A model generated the notes under the pieces. It was not told the origin of the DNA, did no database searches, and saw only the letters and a program-made list of their open reading frames with translations. Both the position numbers and the translations under genes were made by a program. Below, piece by piece: positions 22,389-32,592 of a stretch of DNA of 64,000 nucleotides. Position 1 is the first letter of the stretch. Each line of letters opens with the position of its first letter. Origin of the DNA: Heliocidaris erythrogramma (taxonomy: Eukaryota > Echinodermata > Echinoidea > Camarodonta > Echinometridae); contig CM046854.1 of the NCBI GenBank assembly GCA_025617745.1, forward strand, positions 62,825,606 to 62,889,605, read 5' to 3'.

Positions 22389-22439
22389 GTGGCAGGAAAC
22401 TCTTGCCAGTCAGAGAAGCCAAAGCAACTTTCATGTCAT
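22389..22439 (+). CDS. Weak candidate exon after the last unit 2 Ig domain
   Basis: After TCATTTCAG a phase-1 reading gives AGNSCQSEKPKQLSCHG and reaches a possible donor GTAAAA after 51 nt, keeping phase 1-1 and the same length as the stalk exon at 40148. The frame actually stays open for about another 200 nt. There is no paralogous sequence to support it, so it may be chance. Confidence 0.2.
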
Positions 22440-23258
22440 GGTAAAAGGCATTGCTCTAGTGGTATTAAGCTTCATCAATCTGAGAGGGGCAATGAAGTGT
22501 GCACTCTGGAAAATTTTAGTTCTGTCATTTGTTTTATTTCACTACATAGCCTTTACATGTGTAGTGGAATAATCAACATGCATGTGATTGAAGTTAACTT
22601 ACGAATGCAGGTTGGATTGAAGTCTGAATCATTTTGATTGAGATATTGTTTTTACATTTTTGAATTTTTTTGTTAATTAAACTTTGCAAAGTTACTGCAC
22701 CGTTCTGTTTATATTTTTTAATTAAGATTTTCACCATTTCATGTCAGATATTTTTTTATATTCATTTTTCCTGTCTTTGATGCATCCTTGTATTCACTTG
22801 TTTTAATCTTCATTAGATATTGGTAAGTTTCCCTTATTATTGATATACTCAGAGTTTAATTTGCAAAATGCATACATAAAGGTGATTAAAAGCTATACCA
22901 TATAGGTGCCAAGAATGGTATCAAATTCTTCTGAAATTACCGTTAGAATTTCAAAACAATCTTATTGAAAAAGAATATAAAATTTGTTGAACTCTTTCTT
23001 ACAAAACATGATGATTTTTGTTTAAACTTCCAGGAATATTCTTTCCTAACATTTTATGGCATATCAATATACAATGCAGCAAATGTCAATACTATGTCAA
23101 AATGTTAAAAAATATGTTGAGTGGAGAGTGTGCACTATTATGTGAAGAGTCAAAATTGAATCAAATGACCAATACACTTTAAAAGGCTCAGTTACTTGTA
23201 ACTGGGAATGAGCTAATTATTATTTCCTTTAAAACAAATGGGAAAACATACAGGTAAA

Positions 23259-23521
23259 AGGTGTTGTGGTAAAGTGGTTCATTCACTTGACTCTTAATCA
23301 AAAGGTTGAGGGTTCGAATCCCAGCCTGGCATTAACGTCCTTTGGCAAGACATTAATCCACATTTGCCACTCTCAGTTGTAAATGGGTACCCGATATGCT
23401 AGATCACTACATATTTGGCCGCCAAGCTATGACCGGGGTAATAATGTTGAAGCGCCAAGAGCGTCACGACGTTACGGACATGAGCGCTATACAAGAAGCC
23501 ACCATCATTATTATTATTTAT
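23259..23521 (+). mobile_element. tRNA-derived SINE, plus strand
   Basis: A tRNA-like head (AGGTGTTGTGGTAAAGTGG... then GGTTCGAATCCCAGCC, the B-box) is followed by the family body (GGCAAGACATTAATCCACA) and an ATT tail (CATTATTATTATTTATT). The acceptor stem does not pair, so it is a SINE and not a tRNA gene. Confidence 0.85.
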
Positions 23522-23985
23522 TCTGAAAGGGTGAGTAGCGTCCCCCCAGTTTTCCCGAAAGGGTGCGTTGGGAGTGTAGGGTCGCGTTGACTGGAACGCC
23601 ACCATTCGTGAAAGCCCCCCCCCCCCCCCGGTTTTGCCGAAAGGGTGCATTGACTCTTTCTAAATTTGCTGTTATTATTATCATTAATTAGGGGCAGAAC
23701 TAGGATTTTGTAAAGGGTGGGGGCGATACGCCCCTCCCTGGATCCGCTTCTAAATTTCTTTGTTTTTTTCCTATTTCATAGTGCTTTTTTCTTGAGGGAA
23801 GGGGGGGGGGGGGTATGCATTTCTTTGTTTTATTAGACTTGTAGAACTTTTTCAAAATTTCAGTTTCATCAGTCATCTGTATAGTGGGGTGTCATTTAGG
23901 GAAGGAGTTGGGCGCTGCATTGAGTCCCAAAAGTGACTGCACTATACATGTACATGTATGTACCTGAATGTTCTGATGAACTCTG

Positions 23986-24540
23986 TTTACACCGTATCCG
24001 GACACCTACCCCCTGGACAACCACCCCTGGATAACCACCCCAAGGGCAACCACCCTCTAGGACAACTACCCCCTAGGACAACTACCGCCTAGGGCTACCA
24101 CCCTCTAGAACGACTACCCCCGGGACAATTACCCCCAGGAAAAAAAAAAAAATCCCCACATAAAATGACGATAACCCCGACAATCCCCCTCCCCCGGAAC
24201 AAAATTTTAGCCCCCGCCCCCCCGGCCCCCTTCCCCGGGCAACTACCCTAGAATCCGGGGGGGGGGGTTGTCCGGGGGTAATTGTCCGGTGGGTAATTGT
24301 CCAGAGGGTAGCTGTCCTGAGGGTGGTTGTCCTAGGGGGTAATTGTCCTAGGTGGTAGTTGTCTGGGGTACTTGTCCTAGAGGGTTGTTGTCCTAGGGGT
24401 AGTTAGGTGGGTGGTAATCATCATTGAGGGTAATTGTCCCGGGGGGGGGGGGGGTAGTCGCCCTAGAGGGTGGTTGCCTTAGGGGGTAGTTGTCCGAGAG
24501 GGCGGTTATCCTAGGGGGTAGGTGTCCTAGAACCCTGTTT
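23986..24540. repeat. Inverted arrays of a GGACAACTACCCCCTA-type minisatellite
   Basis: About 16-20-bp units of the form GACAACTACCCCC run on this strand to about 24250, then on the complementary strand (GGGGGTAGTTGTCC) to about 24530. Further scattered units occur at 24680-24860 and 25190-25300. Similar phrases appear near 51268-51300. The region is G/C-run rich and non-coding. Confidence 0.85.
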
Positions 24541-24883
24541 ACACACAAGAATTGCCCAGTCTCACATGGCTTGGCTCACGTTATTTCTATGTCATAAATT
24601 TGCAGTGTCTACCTGCAAGCAGAGTCATCATGTAAATGTAGTAATATAGATTCAGTGATTTCTGATTTCGATTTATCCCCTAGACAGTTACCACCCAGGT
24701 CCACCTCCCCAAGCAAGATACCCCCCGGTCAATTATCCCCCGGAAAGCTACCCCCTGGAAGAATTAGCCAGATGTCCCCAAATAAAGCCTCCCTCCCTTA
24801 AATAAGGGTTAGTTGTCCAGGGGCTATTGTCCAGGGAGTAGAGCGCCGTCTCCGTCCTTCATAAGATGGGGAGGCTGTTTTAA

Positions 24884-25176
24884 AGGGATACTCAACCGCA
24901 GATTGTGGACGTTTTAATGCCGCGAGAGGGCACCGTGATCGTTACCTGATCATGCCGTTGCCCCGCGGGGCGCAAACCTCGGATAGACTGGTCACCGCAC
25001 AAACATGCACGCTCCGCCTGAGCTCGAGCTCTCGTGCGAGATTCGGTCGGCCTCGTGCAGTCGAAATGTAATCCCACTTAGTCCAACGGACGCGTTCGAC
25101 GCACAAACTTTGTGTACGAGTGAATGGGGCTTACGCAATCCTGACTTTCTCCACGGCCGCCCGGTGGTGTATCCCT
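24884..25176. mobile_element. 293-bp GC-rich MITE flanked by TTAA
   Basis: AGGGATAC at the left and GTATCCCT at the right are inverted ends, and TTAA sits directly outside both (24880-24883, 25177-25180), the target duplication of piggyBac/Kolobok-type elements. The interior is unusually GC-rich and CpG-rich for this window. Open frames in it have no recognisable domain. Confidence 0.75.
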
Positions 25177-26177
25177 TTAAGGGTATCTGGGGCTACTTGT
25201 GCCGGGGGATAACTTTCGGGGAAGGGGGTAATCCTCCAGGGGGTAATGGTCCAGGGTTAGTAGTCTGGGGGAGGGGGGGGGGGGGGAGGGTGGTTGTCCG
25301 GATGCGCTGGTTTCAAGACTTCATAACTATCCTATTATTCTATGCTGTCACTCAATTCTTTAATGAAAAATACTGTACATGTATTAACCTGTAGAAGACA
25401 AGGGTTACTAAAAAAACCTGTTTAATTTTTGTATAGATATTTATTTACCTAGGCTTTATTACATTACATTTGTGTTTCATCTTTTGAAATTGTGAATATT
25501 ATTACTTAGGATTATTATTTCATTAATTGCAGTGTTGTTTACCTGTATGGTCTATCTATTCATAATTAGCTCCCCGATATATTTTAGAATTTGTATTTTT
25601 GACAATTTTTATTCCTCAAACTTTGACTGATTTGTCAGAGTAAATATGTGGACTTTAACTTTAAAGAAACTGTTCATTATAAGTCCTCTTTGTAAAACTT
25701 GTCATGAAATACAAAAATATTTTCCCTTACTTTTCATGCGTCACAGATCACGTGATCACGATGTCGCTTCGATGGGTTTTTTTAGGGGCGGGGCTTATGA
25801 CTGTGTAAATCAGCAAAAATGTACTTTTCAAATGATTATAAAATATGACTGAATGCATAAAAAATTGTGTGATGGATATTTTTGGGCTCCTGATGACACC
25901 TTCCTACGAAAAATGGGCAATTAATTTTTTATTTTAGTCACCCTTTAAGTCTTTTGGGCACTGTTCTGTGTGCAATTTGTAGAATACACAAGCAGCGCGC
26001 AAGCAGCTGAAACTTGGCGCCTGTGAGTTAAACTACGAATGGATAAATCTTGAAGGGCAGTGAATTCATCAACACAAATTACCAGGACAGTTTGAGTATT
26101 GCGTTTAAATGAAGACGTTTTCCTTTATCATGAAATATGATGTGAGGTATATTCATTATTGTTTGATACATACATAG
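25177..26177 (+). other. End of the long unit 2 intron
   Basis: Minisatellite remnants to about 25310, then plain AT-rich sequence. I searched for the expected transmembrane, glycine-loop and alpha-C exons here and between 21963 and 24880, and saw none. Confidence 0.5.
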
Positions 26178-26359
26178 GTAGCATTCTGTATGAGTTTATT
26201 TCTGGGGGCACACTATTAACCCATCTTCAGACTACAGGGGTACAAGGTCAACCTACATATGGCAACCTTAAACCAAACAAGGTTCGTGTGGATGAAGGCA
26301 GTTTACTCAACTTTGCCTGGCAGATAGCGAAAGGAATGCAGTTTCTTGCATCGAAGAAG
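26178..26359 (+). CDS. Unit 2 exon: kinase hinge and alpha-E region
   Basis: A 182-nt exon (start phase 1, end phase 0; acceptor ACATACATAG, donor GTATGA). It encodes SILYEFISGGTLLTHLQ, the hinge and alpha-D of a tyrosine-kinase-like domain (compare typical 'YVxxGNLLxxL'), a hydrophilic insert of about 20 residues with KPNKVRVDEG, and LLNFAWQIAKGMQFLASKK, the alpha-E helix that precedes the catalytic loop. The unit 3 exon at 59550 is closely similar. The insert is the usual place of the kinase-insert segment in Ig-type receptor kinases such as FGFR and PDGFR. Confidence 0.92.
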
Positions 26360-26711
26360 GTATGAAACTTCCATATTTACATACATGAAGTGTTTTATAT
26401 ATACACACAAGTGTAAAGTAAATAACATACACAACATCTTTGGCAACTCTCGTGGAAATAAATGAACATAATATATATATATATATATATACGAGATTTG
26501 CCAAAGCTGTTGTATATGTTATTTCCTTACACTTGTTAATAATTATTCTAATGTATACATGTATTCAAAGCATTCGCTTGGATCCAGCTGAGGCACGCGG
26601 CTTGTCTTTGTTCAAAACTCACCTGCCCCCGACAAAGGAATTAATTAATAAGGTTGAGGATTTGTCAATCTGTCGGTCAATTGAATCTGGTGTCGCCGAA
26701 ACCACTAACCC

Positions 26712-26783
26712 GTCTCCGTGGTTTAGTGGTTAAGGCATTGGCGTTCTAAGCCAACGACCCGGGTTCGATTCCCGGCGGAGACA
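26712..26783 (+). tRNA. tRNA-Arg (anticodon TCT), copy 1
   Basis: The acceptor stem GTCTCCG pairs with CGGAGAC. The anticodon stem TTGGC/GCCAA encloses GTTCTAA with anticodon TCT, and the T-arm is CCGGG-TTCGATT-CCCGG. A run of T follows at once, as in Pol III terminators. The D-arm has T where copy 2 has C (GGTTTAG against GGTCTAG), changing a G-C pair to G-T. It lies in a unit 2 kinase intron, same strand. Confidence 0.9.
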
Positions 26784-27113
26784 TTTTTTCAGCCTTTGCA
26801 AAAATTTCAAAAAGGGAGGACAGCTCTGGGGAACTTTGATTGAGCTACGCAACGTTATTCTCGCAATTTCTTTCACATTTGTATTTATTTCCACGAGATT
26901 TGCCAAAGCTGTTGTATATGTTATTTCCTTACACTTGTTAATAATTATTCTAATGTATACATGTATTCAAAGCATTCGCTTGGATCCAGCTGAGGCACGC
27001 GGCTTGTCTTTGTTCAAAACTCACCTGCCCCCGACAAAGGAATTAATTAATAAGGTTGAGGATTTGTCAATCTGTCGGTCAATTGAATCTGGTGTCGCCG
27101 AAACCACTAACCC

Positions 27114-27185
27114 GTCTCCGTGGTCTAGTGGTTAAGGCATTGGCGTTCTAAGCCAACGACCCGGGTTCGATTCCCGGCGGAGACA
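27114..27185 (+). tRNA. tRNA-Arg (anticodon TCT), copy 2
   Basis: Identical to copy 1 apart from the canonical D-arm base. Acceptor, anticodon and T stems all pair. The internal promoter boxes (TGGTCTAGTGG and GGTTCGATTCC) are present, and the gene is followed by ATTTTTT. Confidence 0.93.
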
Positions 27186-27711
27186 TTTTTTCAGCCTTTG
27201 CAAAAATTTCAAAAAGGGAGGACAGCTCTGGGGAACTTTGATTGAGCTACGCAACGTTATTCTCGCAATTTCTTTCACATTTATATATATATATATATAT
27301 GCGTGTGTGTGTTTCTGTGTGTAAAATGTAAGGGTAAAGGAAACAAAGACGTATGTGTAATTTACAGTTTAATTGCAACAAGCTTTCTGCTTTTAAAGTG
27401 ACAGTAAACTAAGCTCCTAAATAGCGCCAGGATTTGAAACACGTCTGTGTCTCTCATTTTCCAGAAGCCTGGAATGTACCTGCATTCAATTTTCCACATA
27501 ATTTATGCAAAGTTAAAAATAATAATAGATAAATAAAAATAAATAAAATGTGCCTATTTTCCAAACAGCTGTTTGCCGAAGTTCAAAATAAAATGCAATT
27601 AAATTTCAAATTATAATCTCAATATAGCAGTTACTGTAACGTGGCGCTTTTCAGGTTTTACCAGTTTAATGCCATTTTAAGGCCCTTTTCCTGTTTCTGA
27701 GGAGAAATCAT

Positions 27712-27784
27712 CGGCCTTATGCCAAAAGGGCCTTCAGACCATAGACTTTATACAGTGATAAGGCCGTTTTGGCATAAGGCCGAC
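27712..27784. repeat. Hairpin repeat TCGGCCTTATGCC
   Basis: Arms TCGGCCTTATGCCAAAA and TTTTGGCATAAGGCCGA pair across a loop of about 35 bases, probably the core of a small MITE in the unit 2 intron. Confidence 0.75.
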
Positions 27785-28110
27785 GAAATACAGAACACAA
27801 ACACGATACTAATATTCATGTATAAGTGCGAAACAGGTTATTTAGATTACAGCCAAGATTTAAAGCTACATTTATTGCTAATTCCCTTGAAATTGTAAAA
27901 AATAGATCAAGCTGGTAGATTAGCTGGTAGATTAGCATAAAAAGCACAAGAAAAAAGATGAATATAAATGAGAAAAAGAAGAACTGAAAGAGAATGGGGG
28001 TAATGTATTACTGTAATGTATTATTGTAATGTAGGGTTATTAGACATGAAGAGCAAGGAGAACCAAAACTGTCGTATCTCCTTTTTTATGTGTCCGTCAT
28101 AATTTTATAG

Positions 28111-28215
28111 ATAATCCATGGAACTCTCTGTGCACACAATGTCTTACTAGATGGTAGAAAGCATTGCAAGTTATCGGACTATGGACTAGTCTCATCACTT
28201 TTCAGCAAGAGAGGT
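28111..28215 (+). CDS. Unit 2 exon: degenerate catalytic loop and DYG
   Basis: A 105-nt phase 0-0 exon with a perfect GTAAGT donor. It reads IIHGTLCAHNVLLDG then KLSDYGLVSSLFSKRG. This is the catalytic-loop and activation-segment start, normally HRDLAARNVLL and DFG. Here HRD is HGT, so the catalytic-base Asp is missing. The metal-binding Asn (HN) is kept, and DFG is DYG. The HGxxCAxN pattern recalls the JAK JH2 pseudokinase domain, but the overall exon order is that of an Ig receptor kinase. I predict weak or absent phosphotransfer. The same HGTLCAHN occurs in unit 3. Confidence 0.93.
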
Positions 28216-28936
28216 GTAAGTAGATGTTGGTATTTTATCTGTTTCTCAATAGCTTGAAGGGCCTAAATAAGTAATAACGAAATCGTATATAGGAGATGAG
28301 TCATCATTTTTGAACTGTCCTTGTTCTTTAACGTCTGGACAGATTGGATTGACAAAGATAGTAGCTTGTTTGCGTGGATGCAGATGTCATTACATCTCGT
28401 TTAATTTTGATAACCCCACGTCCGACATGGTCCAGGTTCATGTATTATTTCCAAGCTATAATGATGTATTTGTATCTTTCTAGAGGTGAATATTTACAGC
28501 AAAACCCTATTCTTATTATGTAAATCAACAGTCAAGAACACAGTTTTACCGATGTTATTAGCCACTGTAATTTGCTTTCATCTCCAAGACATCAGAGAGA
28601 ATGAGAACATTTGAAAACGACATGGTCATGTACTACGTCCAGATAAAATGTGATTATAAATCCTATAAAATGAGGGGGGGGGGGGGGAATGATTTAAAAC
28701 TTCTGAATGAAATAGTCATATCATCATAGTGACCGTTATTAAAATATTTTAATTTACTTCAGCTTATTTTACCTAAAGGCCTTACTGTGAAATGATGTGT
28801 AAAAGGAAATGACAAATTTTGCTGCGTGTTCATGTCAAGTGGAGTGCTTGAGTGGAGTGCTCATGCCACTTCAACATTAACGTTCATATTTCACGATTTC
28901 CCTTTAAGAATTGAATAATTACTATGCTTTATATAG

Positions 28937-29042
28937 AAACCATCAAGATGGAGTTCACCGGAAACGATGTTATCTGGTGTCCACTCAAGGGAAGGAGATG
29001 TCTGGTCTTTTGGCATCGTCTTGTGGGAAATTGCGACACTAG
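28937..29042 (+). CDS. Unit 2 exon: APE and DVWSFG region
   Basis: A 106-nt exon (phase 0 to 1, donor GTATGA). [14 protein letters not shown] corresponds to the P+1 loop 'VRWMAPE', and [18 protein letters not shown] is an intact alpha-F segment with the structural Asp, Trp, Ser, Phe and Gly. The scaffold of the C-lobe is therefore conserved even though the catalytic loop is not, which suggests constraint on fold. Confidence 0.95.
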
Positions 29043-29282
29043 GTATGAAGCAAAGAATGCTTTGGTATGTTGTTATTGCATATTTCATTGTATTTGATGG
29101 AATAAGAATATATTTATAACTTCCCTTCCTTAATCGTGTACATGTAAGAGTGATCCCATGTTTGACAAAAAAATAAGTTTGATGCGGTTTACTACAAATT
29201 TCATTCTTTCTTAATGTTTTTGACTTGTGGCAAATCTCGAAATTTGTTTTGCATTAAAAACAAAGAGGACTAAACTATTTGA

Positions 29283-29485
29283 CCTGAATTCACAAAGGAG
29301 GTTTGTTTTAAACCATGGTTTAAACCCCCTCCTGGCCTTTTTAAGCGTACATGCGCTCGGAATCCGATCCAAACATATATTTTCTTTGAGCGCGCGCATG
29401 GGCAATGTGCGCATATTTACGCTCATTGGTACGCTTCGGAGGTTTAAACCTTACCCGTGGTTTAAGCCTCCTTTGTAAATTCGGG
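29283..29485. mobile_element. About 200-bp MITE with GGTTTAAACC motifs
   Basis: GAATTCACAAAGGAGG at the left and CCTCCTTTGTAAATTC at the right are inverted ends. Inside, GGTTTAAACC-like palindromes occur near both ends. It lies in a unit 2 kinase intron. Confidence 0.75.
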
Positions 29486-29848
29486 CCTATTGTGTAAAAC
29501 CCTTCCGAGAAATGTCAAATATTGACGCCATCGACATCAAGCAAATCGCTCATGATGACGGTCTCCTGCGTCCACAAATCCTGTTAATTGTAAACAATGT
29601 ATACATATTTTCTTTGTATTCAAGAAGTAAATTGTTAATGTCCGACAATGTGTTTATATTTTTTGCTGTTATACATATATTATTATATATTTATATTATG
29701 TATCATGCTATTGAACACAGAAATAAAATCAATCAAAAAAAATAAATAAAATAAAATAAATCAAATCCAGTGTCTCTATTTCAAATTACACAAAAACAGA
29801 AATTATGTACAGATAATTCCAAATTTTATTTCTCTTTCATTTTTGAAG

Positions 29849-29945
29849 GTGCTAGGCCTTATCCTAATATGGCCTTTGACATCGTTCAGAAGGAGGTCAC
29901 TAATGGATACAAGATGCCACGCCCTCGCCATTGTGGACAAGAACT
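29849..29945 (+). CDS. Unit 2 exon: kinase alpha-G/H region
   Basis: A 97-nt exon (phase 1 to 2; acceptor after a T-rich tract, donor GTAATA). GARPYPNMAFDIVQKEV then NGYKMPRPRHCGQEL matches the receptor tyrosine kinase signature 'GxxPYPxM...GYRMPxPxxCPxEL'. The unit 3 copy at 61351 carries a stop where this one has the Glu codon of GQEL. Confidence 0.95.
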
Positions 29946-30900
29946 GTAATAATTTTCCTCTATTTTTATCGCAGGTCTATTATTATGTGGATATTCTTTT
30001 TTTTTGCCTAATTTACAAATCATACATAAATCATTATAGAAATAGATTATTCAGTCTACTTTCATGCCAATCCATTCGTTTGATTTTAACAGTAAGGATT
30101 CTTATCAGAAAAGAACATATTCTATCTTCTTTCCTTGAATTTTTGAAGAAATTCCCGTCATTAAAGCATTTATATCGTTGCTTCAAATTGAGTTTACTAG
30201 TGCATGATGTATAGACCTAAAGTTGCGACACTTTCTCTAAGCCCAAGGTTTAAAGCTCGAACTTGGGCCAGTTTTTTTTCCTATATGTATATTCACTGGA
30301 GAGAATGGACGAATAGATGAATAAACCTGGTTGATCATTATTATTCATCAAAGCAATAATGTCAGGATTTCGTAATACACAGCATTGTTATCTGTCCATT
30401 TATATTCTTTGACTGGATAATTGGAGGAAAACTTTACCCCTTTTGGTTCATTTAATTAGCAAAGAGTCAGTGGAAATCGTAATTACGAGAGGAAGACATT
30501 CAGGATGTTAGATGGAAATCTGATCTTTTTAAAGATACAATTGTTTAAAATTGTGTAAATGTATGTGTGCGTGTCCGAAAGTTTTGGTGCGCATGTGAAT
30601 CCTCCTACAACAGGTGCCTAAAAAACAACATGGCAAACTAAATCTTGTAAATGAGTGGAAAGTGGGGTGAAAAAGTAAGCATCTGCACGCTAAGGCACTC
30701 ACTTACCTGTGTATTACAAGATACAGAACCACACCTAATATTTAACAAAAGTGGGATACATTTAATGCGTACTTTATAGTATTATTCAAGAGAGAACAAA
30801 AATTCAAGCCTATGATACATAGACTGAAAAAATAAATATCAAGGGCCGATATTGTTATGCAATTTTCATTCCGAGACATTTCAACAACTGTCTTGTATAG

Positions 30901-31000
30901 GTACACAATCATGAGTCTTTGTTGGGAGAAAGAAGCTGGGAATCGATGCAGCTTTGATCAGATCCTGAAGAGTCTGGAAAGGATTCTAGAAAAGACTCAC
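30901..31000 (+). CDS. Unit 2 exon: kinase alpha-H/I, C-lobe end
   Basis: A 100-nt exon (phase 2 to 0, donor GTAAGA). YTIMSLCWEKEAGNRCSF then DQILKSLERILEKTH matches the 'YxxMxxCWxxxPxxRPTFxxLxxxLxxIL' block. The conserved Arg is present but RPTF is RCSF. I found no counterpart in unit 3. Confidence 0.95.
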
Positions 31001-31399
31001 GTAAGATTGATCCCTAATTTACTATTTTACTAATAGTAATACTAATAATAGTTTACTATTACAGGTATTGGTTTCATACATGGTGCCAGTCATATTTTTA
31101 TCATAATCATATTTTTAAGATGATTCATGACAATCCATAAATCAATATGAACCTTTCCAGTTCTATTTAAACGGCTTCGCTATAAGTCAATAAGAATTAA
31201 CTATTTCTCAAAAATATATTTTTTAAATATATGAAATGGATAAAAATCATCTTTTTCTTACATTATTCGAACATCATTGAACAATTATCTAGGACAAAAT
31301 TTAACGTCTTTGGTGTCTTGCTGAACATGCAACTTATTAAACTGGTAGTTATTGTAAACATATGGTGTATGTTTGTAATATGTTTATTATTTTTTACAG

Positions 31400-31459
31400 A
31401 ACTACTTATCTCTCAATGACTTGGACGAAGGATTGTATGCGTCTACACTGGACATGTAA
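31400..31459 (+). CDS. Unit 2 terminal exon with stop codon
   Basis: After TTTTTTACAG the exon reads NYLSLNDLDEGLYASTLDM and stops at TAA. It is a short acidic C-terminal tail. The Tyr residues in DEGLYAS and NYLSL could be docking sites, but nothing proves it. The unit 3 tail at 62589 is closely similar (NYLSLNDLDKDLYAS). An AATAAA lies at 31881. Confidence 0.92.
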   Translation, partial: NYLSLNDLDEGLYASTLDM

Positions 31460-31880
31460 GAATAATCAGAGGGTCTGGAACTTCGTAAAAGAAAGATGAA
31501 TTCCATCTAAACCGTGAAATATCTGGTTTGATGTGAGAAGTCTTCGAATTTATATCTTGTACAATTATGATATGAATGTATCTAATTTTATCAACTCTGT
31601 CATGAATTATGGTAGGAGGACATATTGGCGAAATTACTTTTTTTATAGATTGAAAAGTGGCCTTAACTGAAGTTAAGACAAGCTTATATGTCGTAGAGTA
31701 TTCTACCAATATTATTTTCGATTTGCCATGAATATAGTTATCTTCAGAGAAAAAAAGTAAAAGTTAATAGAAGAAACTATAGGGGAGGACAACTAATAAT
31801 GCTACAATATATACCACATCTTATTATTTTCTTTGATATATTATTCATGATCGCTCTGTTGGAAGATATTTCAAGTACGA

Positions 31881-31886
31881 AATAAA
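31881..31886 (+). promoter_or_regulatory. Possible polyadenylation signal of unit 2
   Basis: AATAAA about 420 bases after the unit 2 stop codon. This is the only evidence, and other AT-rich matches occur further down. Confidence 0.3.
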
Positions 31887-32558
31887 TTGAAAACTGTACA
31901 TTTACACTTAATATAACAATTATGTTTTGTAAATTGCAGTTACAATTTGATATCGTTTTCATTCATATTCTTCTTTTCTTTTGATGTAAAATGGAATTTT
32001 CATTTATTTTTAACTAATACGTCATGTGGCCAATAATGTATTTTATAGTGTATAAAATTATAAGTAACCTTTTTTTTACCATAATGTAACTTCCTTTTCC
32101 CGATTAAAAGTATATTCTAGATGTGAAATATCTGGCATATCAATTATGTTTTTATATAAAATTTCAGTTTATCATAAAAACGGTCACCCATAGATATAGG
32201 TAAAAGGAATCCCCTCCCCCCAATTTTCTCTCCAATACTATACAAAAATTCACGTTTTCGAGTGCATACTGAATCTGCCCTGCACAAGTGTTAAGTCACA
32301 ATGGGACAATGAACGAGGCTTGTCGAGTTCATTATCTCATTGTGACTTAAAGGAGTGCAGTGCATATCACTAATGCACAAGCTACAAAACATGAATGATT
32401 TGCTTTATAAAACGGGTTTACAATATGAATGTAAAGTCGAACAAATGGCCATAAACCCGATCAAAACGCCAAGAATGGCAGAGTCATGGATTCCGCCATT
32501 TATTGTCCTTGATGTACATACCACGTTATGCATAACATGTCCAGGCTTACATTATTAG

Positions 32559-32592
<34 letters not shown>

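Larger units (their letters stand above)
26492..27280. repeat. 402-bp tandem duplication carrying tRNA genes
   Basis: The segment that starts CGAGATTTGCCAAAGC at about 26492 is repeated almost identically from about 26894. Each unit holds one tRNA gene plus about 220 bp of unique 5' flank and 110 bp of 3' flank. TA microsatellites border the pair (26470-26490 and 27283-27300). Confidence 0.95.
16314..31459 (+). other. Unit 2 gene span: Ig receptor-type pseudokinase
   Basis: Ten exons join in one frame: 16314-16368, 18831-19151, 20737-21033, 21696-21962, 26178-26359, 28111-28215, 28937-29042, 29849-29945, 30901-31000, 31400-31459 (1590 nt, 529 residues plus stop). The order is signal peptide, V-type Ig, C2-like Ig, third Ig, then kinase hinge and C-lobe. 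No transmembrane, juxtamembrane, glycine-loop or alpha-C exon is recognisable between 21962 and 26178, although unit 3 has all of them. The two flanking exons share phase 1, so the shorter transcript remains in frame. It may be a secreted derivative, a damaged gene, or a gene with exons lost from the assembly. Confidence 0.6.

Noticed and set aside
22813..22818. 6-nt micro-exon ATATTG between TTCATTAG and GTAAGT
   Set aside because: Phase fits, but a six-base exon in AT-rich DNA is too likely by chance without transcript support.
23259..23335. tRNA gene at 23.3 kb
   Set aside because: A- and B-box remain but the acceptor stem does not pair and a SINE body follows.
24892..25394. Open frames in the GC-rich island at 24.9-25.4 kb
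   Set aside because: They sit in a TTAA-flanked MITE and adjacent minisatellite and show no domain or splice context.
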